Source: DAISIL01 sp036822015 | GTDB lineage: Bacteria; Bacteroidota; Bacteroidia; Cytophagales; Bernardetiaceae | DNA length: 15,293 nucleotides | Direction of reading: 5' to 3' | Assembly: GCA_036822015.1 (NCBI GenBank) | Contig: DAISIL010000067.1 | Coordinates: 1-15,293, forward strand | Part shown: piece by piece, positions 7,997 through 15,293 of the stretch | Numbering within the stretch: position 1 is the stretch's first letter | How the letters are laid out: every line of letters starts with the position of its first letter | The notes under the pieces: model-generated | The model's input: only the letters and a program-made list of their open reading frames with translations | Databases searched by the model: none | Told to the model about the DNA's origin: nothing | Position numbers and translations under genes: made by a program

Positions 7997-8032
7997 GAAT
8001 GCCTCCGAGAGCTAAGGCTTTCGGGGGCATTC
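7997..8032 (+). other. Intercistronic 16-bp stem-loop
   Basis: Bases 7997-8012 pair with 8017-8032 along all 16 positions, including two G-U wobbles, closing a TAAG tetraloop. It fills most of the 61-nt gap between the interrupted lipoprotein gene and the imelysin gene. No T tract follows on either strand, so a classical terminator is unlikely. An mRNA-processing or stabilising element that sets different levels of the upstream lipoprotein and the downstream genes is a plausible inference. Confidence 0.7.
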
Positions 8033-8054
8033 ACCCAAAACCCCAGCACCCACG

Positions 8055-9161
8055 ATGAATCTGCTAATCAACCATTTCCTTAGGTATTTCTCGTTCTTGC
8101 TGCTCTCCTTCGTTCTGCTGGCTTGCGGAGAGGACAACGAACCCGACACCAGTACCAATTTCGACCGTCGTGCCATGCTAGAAGACGTAGCCGACGATTT
8201 GATTATCCCTAACTTTAAAACCCTTCAAGCAAGTGTTAATCGGCTCTCCACAACCACCGATGCCTTTACGCAGGCAAGCACAGAAGCCAACCTGTTGGCA
8301 CTTCGGGAGGCCTGGAAGCAAGCCGTGATCGATCATCAGCACTGCTCGGCCTTTGGTTTTGGACCAGCCAACCTACTCCTGGGACCGTATGCACAAGTGC
8401 TGGGCGTTTTTCCCGTCAATGAAAGCCGCCTAGAAGAACTCACCCAACAACCCAGCTTTGATCTAGCCAACAGCTTTGAACGCGACATCAGAGGTTTTTA
8501 TGCCGTAGAGTATCTGATCTACGGACACAATCAAAGCAACAGCCAGATTGTCTCTGGCTTCGCCAACCAAAACCGAAAAAACTACCTGCGCCTCATCGTT
8601 AGTGAGATCAAAACGAGCATGGATGGCATCGTCAATGAATGGACAAGTACCTACCGACAAGAGTTCATCGAGAACAGCGGCACTTCTGCCGGAAGCTCTA
8701 TCTCCCTCTACTACAACGACTTCGTTAAGGATTACGAAAACCTCAAAAACTTTAAACTCGAACTCCCCGCCGGCCTTACCGCCGGACAATCCGGAACAGA
8801 CGGCCGGCTTGTGGAGGCTTTTTATAGTGGCATCTCGCGGGAACTGGTCGCGGAGCACTTTGCCAATAGCAAAAATATCTGGCTGGGGCAGTCTCGATCC
8901 GGGCAGGCAAGCACCGGCTTTGAAGAATATCTACTTTCCGTCGTGGGTGGCCCCGAACTCGTTACGCAAACCAAAGATGCCATCGGACGCATTGATAACG
9001 CCATATCCGCCCTACCCCAGGGGCGTTTGTCGGACAACATCGGCAGCTCGGAGGTGCGCATCCTGCGCGATCTCTTGCAGGACAACACGGCCAACTTCAA
9101 GAGTTCGATGAGTTCGCTCTTGGGCATCAGCATTACGTTTAACTCAGGCGATGGCGATTGA
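8055..9161 (+). CDS. Imelysin-family (peptidase M75-like) lipoprotein
   Basis: A 368-residue protein with a lipoprotein signal peptide (lipobox LLAC, lipidated Cys24) followed by GEDNEPD, which suits an outer-membrane, possibly surface-exposed, lipoprotein. The body is all-helical and imelysin-like: a first repeat with LREAWKQAVIDHQHCSAFGFGPANLLLGPY (about 83-112) and the RGFYAVEYLIYG segment (146-157). Imelysin and EfeO-type proteins are linked to iron uptake; their GxHxxE motif appears here as GFYAVE (147-152), with Tyr in place of His, so canonical metal binding may be altered. The 3' end overlaps the next gene by 11 nt, indicating translational coupling. The assignment is strong at family level; ligand and mechanism are unknown. 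Confidence 0.8.
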   Translation: MNLLINHFLRYFSFLLLSFVLLACGEDNEPDTSTNFDRRAMLEDVADDLIIPNFKTLQASVNRLSTTTDAFTQASTEANLLALREAWKQAVIDHQHCSAFGFGPANLLLGPYAQVLGVFPVNESRLEELTQQPSFDLANSFERDIRGFYAVEYLIYGHNQSNSQIVSGFANQNRKNYLRLIVSEIKTSMDGIVNEWTSTYRQEFIENSGTSAGSSISLYYNDFVKDYENLKNFKLELPAGLTAGQSGTDGRLVEAFYSGISRELVAEHFANSKNIWLGQSRSGQASTGFEEYLLSVVGGPELVTQTKDAIGRIDNAISALPQGRLSDNIGSSEVRILRDLLQDNTANFKSSMSSLLGISITFNSGDGD

Positions 9162-10545
9162 AGATTGTCAAATGGAATCCCTGCCCAGCACAGCAAGAGA
9201 TACCTCTCTCTGGCATGGGTTTTTAGGTTACTTGGAGCAACCCGTTTCGGTTGCTCCTTTGGTTTGGTTGAGGATTGTTTTTGGTGGGGTGATGCTTTTG
9301 AGTACGCTCCGCTACATGTGGATGGGTTGGGTCGATACACAACTGGTCGAGCCGCTATTGCATTTTAGCTACTACGGATTTGATTGGGTGAAGCCACTGC
9401 CCCGCCTCGGCATGTACGCCGTTTTTGTGGGGATGGCTCTGGCTTCGGTGGGGATAGCCCTGGGGTGGTATTATCGCTTTTCTGCACTTGTTTTTTTTCT
9501 TTTGTTTACCTACGTGGAGCTAATAGACATTACGTACTATCTCAATCATTACTATTTTGTTAGCCTGGTTGCTTTTCTGCTGATTTGGGTACCGGCTCAT
9601 CGCTATTGTTCTCTGGATGCGCTGCGTTGTCCGTCGCTGCGCCAAGAGACCATTAGCCGCTGGTGTGTGCTTATCTTTCAGGTACAGATTGCGATTGTGT
9701 ATGTCTATGCGGGTCTGGCCAAAATCAACACGGACTGGCTGCTTCATGCCTTACCGCTCTCGATCTGGCTACCGGCCAAGACAGACCTTCCCCTGATCGG
9801 CTGGATGTTTGCTTACCCCGAGACGGCTTATCTCTTCAGCTGGGCCGGGATGCTCTTCGATACTTTTATCGTTCTCTTTTTGGTCATCCCCCAAACGCGC
9901 TGGCTGGCTTATGCTGCCGTGGTGGTGTTTCATACCCTAACCGGAATCTTGTTTCAGATTGGCATTTTCCCTGTCGTGATGATGGGGATGGCGACGGTTT
10001 TTTTCTCCCCTGCCTGGCATACGCGCCTCCTGGATCGGCTCAATGGATGGCTGGGCATATCGGCTTCGGGGGCGGTACGGCCTGCTGGGGATCGGCGGTT
10101 GATGGGGCTGATGTTGTTTTTTTTGCTGTTTCAGCTACTCTTTCCCTGGCGGTATTTGCTTTACTCGGATAACCACCTGTTTTGGACAGAGGAGGGTTAT
10201 CGTTTTTCGTGGCGCGTGATGCTGATAGAGAAGGCCGGTACGGCGACGTTTTACGTCAAAGACCGCCGAACGGGCCGCGAAGGTGTCGTTATCAATGACC
10301 AGTTTTTGAACTTGCACCAGGAAAAGCAGATGGCCATGCAGCCCGATTTGATCTTGCAGTTTGCCCACTATCTCAAAGACCATTACGCGCAAAAGGGCCT
10401 CCATGACCCCAGCGTACGAGCCGAAGTATGGGTTACGCTCAACGGCCGCCCTGCCCAACTGCTCATCGACCCCCAGGTAGATCTGACCCAAAAAACCGAT
10501 ACCTGGACGAGCAAAGATTGGATTCTACCTTTTAAAAATTTATGA
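9151..10545 (+). CDS. HTTM-domain, vitamin K-dependent gamma-carboxylase-like membrane protein
   Basis: A 464-residue membrane protein with several hydrophobic spans between about residues 34 and 335, then a soluble C-terminal domain. It resembles human gamma-glutamyl carboxylase (GGCX) over both parts. YLNHYYFVSLVAF matches the GGCX NNHSYL region (His133 here, His160 in GGCX); YVYAGLAKINTDW matches YFIAGVKKLDADW (Lys191 here, the catalytic base Lys218 in GGCX); the C-terminal part has FSWRVML, a DxRTGxxG motif and LIDPQVDL, matching YSWDMMV, DGRTGELG and IFDPRVDI. GGCX carboxylates Glu side chains using reduced vitamin K; bacterial members are mostly uncharacterised. Translation may start at ATG 9151, overlapping the imelysin gene, or at ATG 9172. 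The receptor gene follows after 4 nt. A protein-modifying role on its operon partners is speculative. Confidence 0.85.
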   Translation: MAIEDCQMESLPSTARDTSLWHGFLGYLEQPVSVAPLVWLRIVFGGVMLLSTLRYMWMGWVDTQLVEPLLHFSYYGFDWVKPLPRLGMYAVFVGMALASVGIALGWYYRFSALVFFLLFTYVELIDITYYLNHYYFVSLVAFLLIWVPAHRYCSLDALRCPSLRQETISRWCVLIFQVQIAIVYVYAGLAKINTDWLLHALPLSIWLPAKTDLPLIGWMFAYPETAYLFSWAGMLFDTFIVLFLVIPQTRWLAYAAVVVFHTLTGILFQIGIFPVVMMGMATVFFSPAWHTRLLDRLNGWLGISASGAVRPAGDRRLMGLMLFFLLFQLLFPWRYLLYSDNHLFWTEEGYRFSWRVMLIEKAGTATFYVKDRRTGREGVVINDQFLNLHQEKQMAMQPDLILQFAHYLKDHYAQKGLHDPSVRAEVWVTLNGRPAQLLIDPQVDLTQKTDTWTSKDWILPFKNL

Positions 10546-10549
10546 TTCA

Positions 10550-12988
10550 ATGAAATACCTACCCAAGTTGCGCATACAGCCACAGATCATGCTTAGCCTT
10601 GTGCTGTTCTTTTTTGCTGGCGGCTCTGTACTGCTACAAGCCCAATCATTTCGGGTGTATGGGCGGGTGATGGACAAAGTCGCACAAGAGCCACTCGTGG
10701 GAGCTATGGTGTCCGTAACGCCGGCGGCCAAACTCGTTTATACCGATGCCGAGGGCTACTACGAAACAGCACTTCCGCAGGGGATATACACGCTCCAGAG
10801 TTCGAGTTTGGGCATGAAACCCACAACAGTTCAGGTGAAGCTAGAAGGAGACACGGCCGTAGATTTTTTGTTGGAGGAATCGGCAATTTATCTGGAAGAT
10901 ATTGAAATTGTAGGTATTAAGCCTACCGACGGCATGGCTCGCCTCCAGGCTGTGGATGGTTTTGGAATTTATGCCTCCAAAAAAAATGAAGTCATCGTCC
11001 TGGATGACTTTGCAGCCAACAAGGCGGCCAGCAACGCCCGTCAGGTCTTTGCCAAGGTGCCAGGGCTGAACATCTGGGAAAGTGATTTTGCGGGGCTACA
11101 GCTCGATATTGCCGCCCGAGGTCTTGGCCCCGGCCGGACGGCCAACTTCAACACCCGCCAAAACGGCTACGATATGAGTGCCGATGCGTTGGGCTATCCC
11201 GAAAGTTATTACACCCCGCCGATGCTGGCCGTCGAAAAAATCGAAGTCGTCAGGGGTGCGGCTTCGTTGCAGTACGGTTCACAGTTTGGGGGGATGCTAA
11301 ATTTTAAAATCAAAGAAGCTCCCGAAAAGCCCTTTGCCCTGACCGCCGAGCAGACCCTGGGCGCCTTTGGGCTTTCCAATACTTTCATCAGTGCCGGCGG
11401 CCGCAAGGGCAAAATCGACTACTACGCCTACTACCAATTTCGGCGGGGCGATGGCTGGCGCGCCCACTCGGCTTTTGATGCCCACACGGCTTTTGCACGC
11501 TTCGGGCATCAGGTCAGCGACCGCCTCAAAATCGGCTTTGAGTATTCGTTCATGCGCTACGAAGCCCAGCAGCCCGGCGGCCTGACCGACGAGCAGTTTA
11601 GGAGCGGAAATCTATCCCAATCGCAGCGCAAACGCAACTGGTTCGCCGTCTCCTGGAACCTCCCGGCCTTGACGCTAGACTATCGCTTTTCGGAACAAAC
11701 CAAACTCAACGTTCGTAGCTTTGCTCTCTTTTCGGGGCGCGATGCCCTGGGCAATCTCCAACAAATCGGCGTACCCGATAACCCCAACCAGAATCGTACC
11801 CTCATCACGGATAGCTTTCAAAACTTTGGTACCGAAGCCCGCCTCTTGCATACCTACCAGGTGGGTGGCAAGCGATCCGCGCTCGTGATGGGCTTGCGTT
11901 ACTACGACGGTCTCACCCGACGCAAACAAGGCTGGGCAAGTGCTGCCGATACACCCGATTTTCGCCTCCTCAATGCCGAAGACCCCGAGGAGTTTAGCTA
12001 TCGCTTTCCGAGCCAAAACCAGGCTGTTTTTGTGGAGAATCTGCTCTACCTTACGCCTCGTTTGAGCCTCACCACCGGTCTGCGCCTCGAGCATATCCGC
12101 ACCGATGCCGAAGGTACCTGGCGGCTCAACCGCTTCGATTTTGCTGGAAACCTTGTTTCCTCTACCCGCAACACCGATCAGAACAGCACCACCCGATGGG
12201 TTCCCCTCTACGGTATCGGTGGTAGCTATGCCCTCCAGGAAAACCTGCACCTCTACGCCAACTACTCCCGCAATTTTCGTTCGATTACTTTCAGTGATTT
12301 GCGCGTCGTCAATCCCAACTTCAGGCTCGATAGCTTGATCTCGGACGAAAACGGCTTCAATATTGATCTCGGGATTCGAGGAGAGCTTGCCCCCTGGCTC
12401 AAGCTCGATGTGAGTTTGTTTCTCTTGCGTTACAATGACCGCATCGGGCAGTACGAACTTCCGGGCAGCACGACGCTTTTCCGCACCAACATCGGCGACT
12501 CCCGACACCTGGGCGTAGAACTCTTCGGAGAACTGGACATCCTCAACCTGATCCAGCGCAAAATGCGCCCGCATAGCCTGAGCTATTTTGTCAATCTTGC
12601 CCTGACGGAGGCCACCTACATCCGCTCCCGCATCACGGCTATCCGCAATCGTCGGGTGGAGTATGTCCCCAATGCCATGCTGCGCACGGGTCTAAACTAC
12701 GGCTGGAGGGGTCTCAAGATGACCTATCAACTCTCGTATCTGGGCGATCAGTTTTCGGATGCCACCAACTCGACCTTCAACCCCAATGCCTTGACCGGAA
12801 CTATCCCCGCTTACCTGGTCATGGACTTCTCGGCAGAATACCGGTTTGGGGTCTGGAGCCTCTCGGCTGGCATGAACAACCTCCTGGATCAACAATACTT
12901 CACCCGACGGGCAGAGAGCTACCCCGGGCCGGGGATCATCCCGGCCACGCCACGGAGTTTTTATGCTTCGGTGGGCATCAAACTTTAA
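10550..12988 (+). CDS. TonB-dependent outer-membrane receptor, FecA-like
   Basis: An 812-residue outer-membrane receptor. A signal peptide ends near residue 30-32 (LLQAQ). A carboxypeptidase-regulatory-like beta-sandwich follows (about 34-110, FRVYGRVMDKVAQEPLVGAMV), then the plug domain (about 140-260) with ARQVFAKVPGLNIWE, DIAARGLGPGR and VEKIEVVRGAASLQYGSQFGG, and a 22-stranded-type barrel to the C-terminus, including the terminal FYASVGIKL strand. Such receptors import ferric chelates, haem or other large substrates using TonB/ExbBD energy. The plug resembles the FecA ferric-citrate group most, so an iron-chelate substrate is likely but not certain. It is the last gene of the lipoprotein-imelysin-HTTM operon, 4 nt after the HTTM stop, and ends 6 nt from a convergent gene. 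Confidence 0.92.
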   Translation: MKYLPKLRIQPQIMLSLVLFFFAGGSVLLQAQSFRVYGRVMDKVAQEPLVGAMVSVTPAAKLVYTDAEGYYETALPQGIYTLQSSSLGMKPTTVQVKLEGDTAVDFLLEESAIYLEDIEIVGIKPTDGMARLQAVDGFGIYASKKNEVIVLDDFAANKAASNARQVFAKVPGLNIWESDFAGLQLDIAARGLGPGRTANFNTRQNGYDMSADALGYPESYYTPPMLAVEKIEVVRGAASLQYGSQFGGMLNFKIKEAPEKPFALTAEQTLGAFGLSNTFISAGGRKGKIDYYAYYQFRRGDGWRAHSAFDAHTAFARFGHQVSDRLKIGFEYSFMRYEAQQPGGLTDEQFRSGNLSQSQRKRNWFAVSWNLPALTLDYRFSEQTKLNVRSFALFSGRDALGNLQQIGVPDNPNQNRTLITDSFQNFGTEARLLHTYQVGGKRSALVMGLRYYDGLTRRKQGWASAADTPDFRLLNAEDPEEFSYRFPSQNQAVFVENLLYLTPRLSLTTGLRLEHIRTDAEGTWRLNRFDFAGNLVSSTRNTDQNSTTRWVPLYGIGGSYALQENLHLYANYSRNFRSITFSDLRVVNPNFRLDSLISDENGFNIDLGIRGELAPWLKLDVSLFLLRYNDRIGQYELPGSTTLFRTNIGDSRHLGVELFGELDILNLIQRKMRPHSLSYFVNLALTEATYIRSRITAIRNRRVEYVPNAMLRTGLNYGWRGLKMTYQLSYLGDQFSDATNSTFNPNALTGTIPAYLVMDFSAEYRFGVWSLSAGMNNLLDQQYFTRRAESYPGPGIIPATPRSFYASVGIKL

Positions 12989-12994
12989 TGCGCA

Positions 12995-13387
12995 TCAAAA
13001 ATCCACCCGCACGCGGCTATCCATCCGCAAGACGGTCTCCTGATGAAACCGCCGGCAATACCGCGCCCGAATGCTATCCAGGTCTATGCCCGCCCCCCGT
13101 CCACGCAACGGATACACGACGATCAATAGCTTGCTCTCCTCCCGCTGAACGCCCGCCGAGCGATGCAGCCATTGCCCAAGGGCATCCACGACCGTAAAGC
13201 CATCCTGAAAGCAAGGCGCGATCTCCTGATCGACGAACGCCTGCCACTCGACCGCCGTAACAAAAGTGCTGTCGGGGCGTTGTGTACCGAAGTAGAGTTC
13301 GGTTTTTTGGTAGGTTTTCCCCACAGGCATCTGGCAAGATGCCAGCGCAAGCAAGGACAGACAAAGGATGCTCTGAAAACTAGCCAT
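12995..13387 (-). CDS. DUF3574 lipoprotein
   Basis: A 130-residue minus-strand protein with a lipoprotein signal peptide (lipobox LASC, lipidated Cys18). The body has the DUF3574 pattern: KTELYFGTQRPD, then VEWQAFVDQEIAPCFQDGFTVVDALGQW, REESKLLIVVYP, and YCRRFHQETVLRMDSRVRVDF. The family is small, secreted and of unknown function. Its 3' end is 6 nt from the end of the convergent TonB receptor gene, with no clear terminator between them, so transcripts may overlap. Its start lies next to an AATGATAAT sequence resembling part of a Fur box. Confidence 0.82.
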   Translation of the reverse strand: MASFQSILCLSLLALASCQMPVGKTYQKTELYFGTQRPDSTFVTAVEWQAFVDQEIAPCFQDGFTVVDALGQWLHRSAGVQREESKLLIVVYPLRGRGAGIDLDSIRARYCRRFHQETVLRMDSRVRVDF

Positions 13388-13388
13388 A

Positions 13389-13407
13389 AAAAATGATAAT
13401 GATTCAA
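13389..13407. promoter_or_regulatory. Fur-box-like sequence before the DUF3574 gene
   Basis: Aligned with the classical 19-bp Fur consensus GATAATGATAATCATTATC, this site matches at 13 positions, including the uninterrupted core AATGATAAT (13392-13400) and the ATT that follows. It ends 1 nt before the minus-strand ATG of the DUF3574 gene, inside the 75-nt divergent region shared with glmM. The right half of the palindrome is degenerate, so the match could be due to chance in an A/T-rich stretch. Confidence 0.3.
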
Positions 13408-13425
13408 CTTATGCGACGAATTTAA

Positions 13426-13433
13426 TACTTTTG
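13426..13433 (+). promoter_or_regulatory. Bacteroidota-type -7 promoter element for glmM
   Basis: TACTTTTG matches the Bacteroidota -7 consensus TAnnTTTG exactly and lies 29 nt before the glmM TTG start codon. A matching -33 TTTG is not obvious, and no Shine-Dalgarno sequence is seen in the leader, as is usual for the phylum. Confidence 0.5.
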
Positions 13434-13462
13434 TATAACTCATCAACCGTATCTGCCAAACT

Positions 13463-14851
13463 TTGACACTCATCAAATCTATTTCGGGTATTCGGGGAAC
13501 CATCGGTGGCCGCGTAGGAGAAAACCTTACCCCCCCTGATGTGGTGCGTTTTGCGGCGGCCTTTGGCACCTGGGCCCGCCAACAACACACAGACACCTCC
13601 GTCCGTACCATCGTCATTGGGCGCGATGCCCGTACCTCCGGTGAAGCCATCGCCAAGCTCGTTGCGGCTACTCTCCAGCACCTCGGGCTAGATGTACTTG
13701 ATCTCGGGCTATCAACTACGCCTACGGTAGAGCTAGCCGTAGCTGCCGAGCAAGAAGCCGCTGGTGGTATCATCATCACGGCAAGCCACAACCCAGGACA
13801 CTGGAACGCCCTCAAGCTCCTCAACCATCACGGGGAGTTTATCAGTGCCGCAGACGGGGCGGCCGTCCTCGAAATCGCCGAAGATCAGCACCTCGAGTAC
13901 GCTCCCAAAGTGGGCACTTACACCTACGACCAAACCTACCTCGACAAGCACATTGCGGCTGTCCTGGCTCTGCCCCTCGTGGATCGGGAGGCGATTGCGT
14001 CCCGAGGTTTTCGCGTAGTCGTGGATGCGGTCAATTCTTCCGGTGGGATCGCCATACCGGCTCTGCTGCGGGCTTTGGGTGTAAGCCAGGTTGAGGAGAT
14101 GTTTTGTGAGCCTACGGGGGTCTTTGCACATAACCCCGAGCCTTTGCCCGAAAACCTGACCCAGATCTGCTCTAAGATGACTTCGGGGGATTTCGATCTC
14201 GGCATTGTCGTTGATCCTGACGTAGATCGCCTAGCCTTAATCACCGAAGATGGGCAGGCTTTTGGGGAGGAATATACCCTGGTCGCTGTCGCGGATTACG
14301 TCCTGGGCCGCCAAGGCGGTGGCAATACGGTATCTAACCTCTCCTCTACCCAAGCCCTGCGGCTCATCACGGAGAAGCACGGCGGAACCTATACGGCTTC
14401 GGCCGTCGGGGAGGTCAATGTGGTGCAAGAGATGAAAGCCCAGCAGGCGATCATCGGTGGGGAAGGCAACGGCGGAATCATCTATCCGGCTTTGCACTAC
14501 GGACGCGATGCCCTGGTAGGTATAGCCTTGTTTTTGAGCCATCTGGCACGCTTCGAGGGATCGGCTACACGCCTGCGTAGCACTTACCCTAACTTCTACA
14601 TCGCCAAGAAAAAAATCGAACTCACCCCTGATCTCGACATCGAAAATCTCCTGCAAGGCATCCAAAACAAATACCAACAACAGCGCATTTCTACCATTGA
14701 TGGCGTAAAGATTGAGTTTGAGAACGAATGGGTACACCTGCGGCGCTCCAATACCGAACCCATCATCCGCATCTACGCCGAATCCCAAAACGAATCCACG
14801 GCCGAACATCTGGCCAACAAACTGATCTCCGACATGAAGGAGATGATCTAA
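13463..14851 (+). CDS. glmM: Phosphoglucosamine mutase (alpha-D-phosphohexomutase)
   Basis: A 462-residue enzyme of the alpha-D-phosphohexomutase superfamily, most likely converting glucosamine-6-phosphate to glucosamine-1-phosphate for peptidoglycan and LPS synthesis. It shows the phosphoserine loop TASHNP with catalytic Ser108, the Mg2+-binding DPDVDR (251-256), the sugar-specificity loop GGEGNGG (332-338) and the phosphate-binding RRSNTEPIIRI (427-437). The start is a TTG: Bacteroidota orthologues typically begin MTLIKSISGIRGTIGG, which is exactly encoded from 13463, and no upstream ATG in frame fits. Phosphomannomutase activity cannot be excluded from sequence alone. hemL begins 9 nt downstream, probably in the same transcript. 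Confidence 0.9.
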   Translation: MTLIKSISGIRGTIGGRVGENLTPPDVVRFAAAFGTWARQQHTDTSVRTIVIGRDARTSGEAIAKLVAATLQHLGLDVLDLGLSTTPTVELAVAAEQEAAGGIIITASHNPGHWNALKLLNHHGEFISAADGAAVLEIAEDQHLEYAPKVGTYTYDQTYLDKHIAAVLALPLVDREAIASRGFRVVVDAVNSSGGIAIPALLRALGVSQVEEMFCEPTGVFAHNPEPLPENLTQICSKMTSGDFDLGIVVDPDVDRLALITEDGQAFGEEYTLVAVADYVLGRQGGGNTVSNLSSTQALRLITEKHGGTYTASAVGEVNVVQEMKAQQAIIGGEGNGGIIYPALHYGRDALVGIALFLSHLARFEGSATRLRSTYPNFYIAKKKIELTPDLDIENLLQGIQNKYQQQRISTIDGVKIEFENEWVHLRRSNTEPIIRIYAESQNESTAEHLANKLISDMKEMI

Positions 14852-14860
14852 GACAAGCCC

Positions 14861-15293
14861 ATGCTAGATACCTCAAAAAGCCACGAACTTTATACGGCTG
14901 CCCAGCACCTGATTCCGGGCGGCGTAAACTCACCCGTGCGGGCATTCAAGGCCGTCGGTGGTACGCCCCTGTTCATTGCCCGTGCCGAGGGGGCGTATAT
15001 CTTCGATGCCGACGGCAACCGCTACATCGAACTCATCAACTCCTGGGGGCCGATGTTTTTGGGGCATGCCTACCCGCCCGTTGTGCAGGCGGTGCAAGCG
15101 GCGGCCCTGGATTCGCTTTCTTTTGGCGCCCCGACGGCCCGCGAGATCACGATGGCCGAGCGCATTCGGGAGATGGTGCCTTCGATCGAAAAAGTACGGA
15201 TGGTCAATTCAGGAACCGAAGCCACCATGTCTGCTGTGCGGGTGGCCAGGGGCTACACGGGCCGCGATAAGATACTCAAATTTGAGGGATGCT
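14861..15293 (+). CDS. hemL: Glutamate-1-semialdehyde 2,1-aminomutase, 5' part
   Basis: The gene starts with ATG at 14861 and runs off the window after 144 codons. The visible part contains HLIPGGVNSPVRAFKAVGG, the DADGNRYIE and NSWGPMFLGHAYP segments, and the PLP-phosphate-binding NSGTEATMSAVRVARGYTGRDK followed by FEGC, all diagnostic of HemL. The enzyme makes 5-aminolevulinate from glutamate-1-semialdehyde in the C5 route of haem synthesis, in the cytoplasm. The Schiff-base Lys lies beyond the window. It follows glmM by 9 nt. Confidence 0.93.
   Translation, partial: MLDTSKSHELYTAAQHLIPGGVNSPVRAFKAVGGTPLFIARAEGAYIFDADGNRYIELINSWGPMFLGHAYPPVVQAVQAAALDSLSFGAPTAREITMAERIREMVPSIEKVRMVNSGTEATMSAVRVARGYTGRDKILKFEGC

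Noticed and set aside
8548..9111. Alternative plus-strand open frame inside the imelysin gene
   Set aside because: Low-complexity Ser/Thr/Pro/Arg-rich translation in a shifted frame of a well-supported gene.
11675..12574. Long open frame (299 codons) on the minus strand
   Set aside because: It lies fully antisense to the TonB receptor barrel, whose protein is clearly conserved; the translation has no recognisable motif and arises from codon bias.
12976..12992. Imperfect palindrome at the convergent gene end as a bidirectional terminator
   Set aside because: GCAT/ATGC arms with an internal C-A mismatch and an almost absent loop are too weak, and no T tract follows.
14728..15270. Plus-strand frame spanning the glmM-hemL junction
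   Set aside because: It overlaps two conserved genes in another frame and its translation has no family features.

Overview
The window looks like a chromosomal segment of a member of the Bacteroidota, with roughly balanced base composition. The evidence is a FecA-type TonB-dependent receptor with an N-terminal carboxypeptidase-regulatory-like domain, lipoproteins whose lipobox Cys is followed by acidic residues, a large LRR/WG-repeat protein of the kind common in Cytophagales and Saprospirales, almost no Shine-Dalgarno sequences, and a TAnnTTTG-type promoter element before glmM. I cannot place it below phylum with confidence.

Layout. Positions 1-889 hold the tail of an unidentified gene, a PIN-domain (VapC-like) nuclease 3 nt after it, and a small DUF2805/TIGR03643 protein, followed by a hairpin-plus-T-tract terminator. 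Positions 939-6642 hold a tRNA-dihydrouridine synthase that appears to lack about 23 internal residues including a conserved core strand, a 1053-residue exported LRR protein with 28 repeats and a higher-order 621-nt duplication, and a ComM/YifB AAA+ ATPase 5 nt downstream.

Positions 6643-12988 form the accessory heart of the window. A 250-nt regulatory region contains a perfect 19-nt palindrome. It is followed by a lipoprotein gene (DUF4856-like) interrupted by one in-frame TGA, a 16-bp intercistronic hairpin, an imelysin-family lipoprotein, an HTTM/vitamin K-dependent gamma-carboxylase-like membrane protein that overlaps the imelysin gene by 11 nt, and a FecA-like TonB-dependent receptor 4 nt further on. 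The receptor, the imelysin-like lipoprotein and the operator-like palindrome together suggest a metal (probably iron) acquisition operon. The role of a carboxylase-like enzyme in such an operon is not known to me, and this is the best candidate for undescribed biology here.

Positions 12995-15293 hold a convergent DUF3574 lipoprotein gene on the minus strand with a partly Fur-box-like sequence just before its start, then phosphoglucosamine mutase (glmM, TTG start) and the 5' part of hemL (glutamate-1-semialdehyde aminomutase), which runs off the window. No tRNA, rRNA, CRISPR array or insertion sequence was seen.
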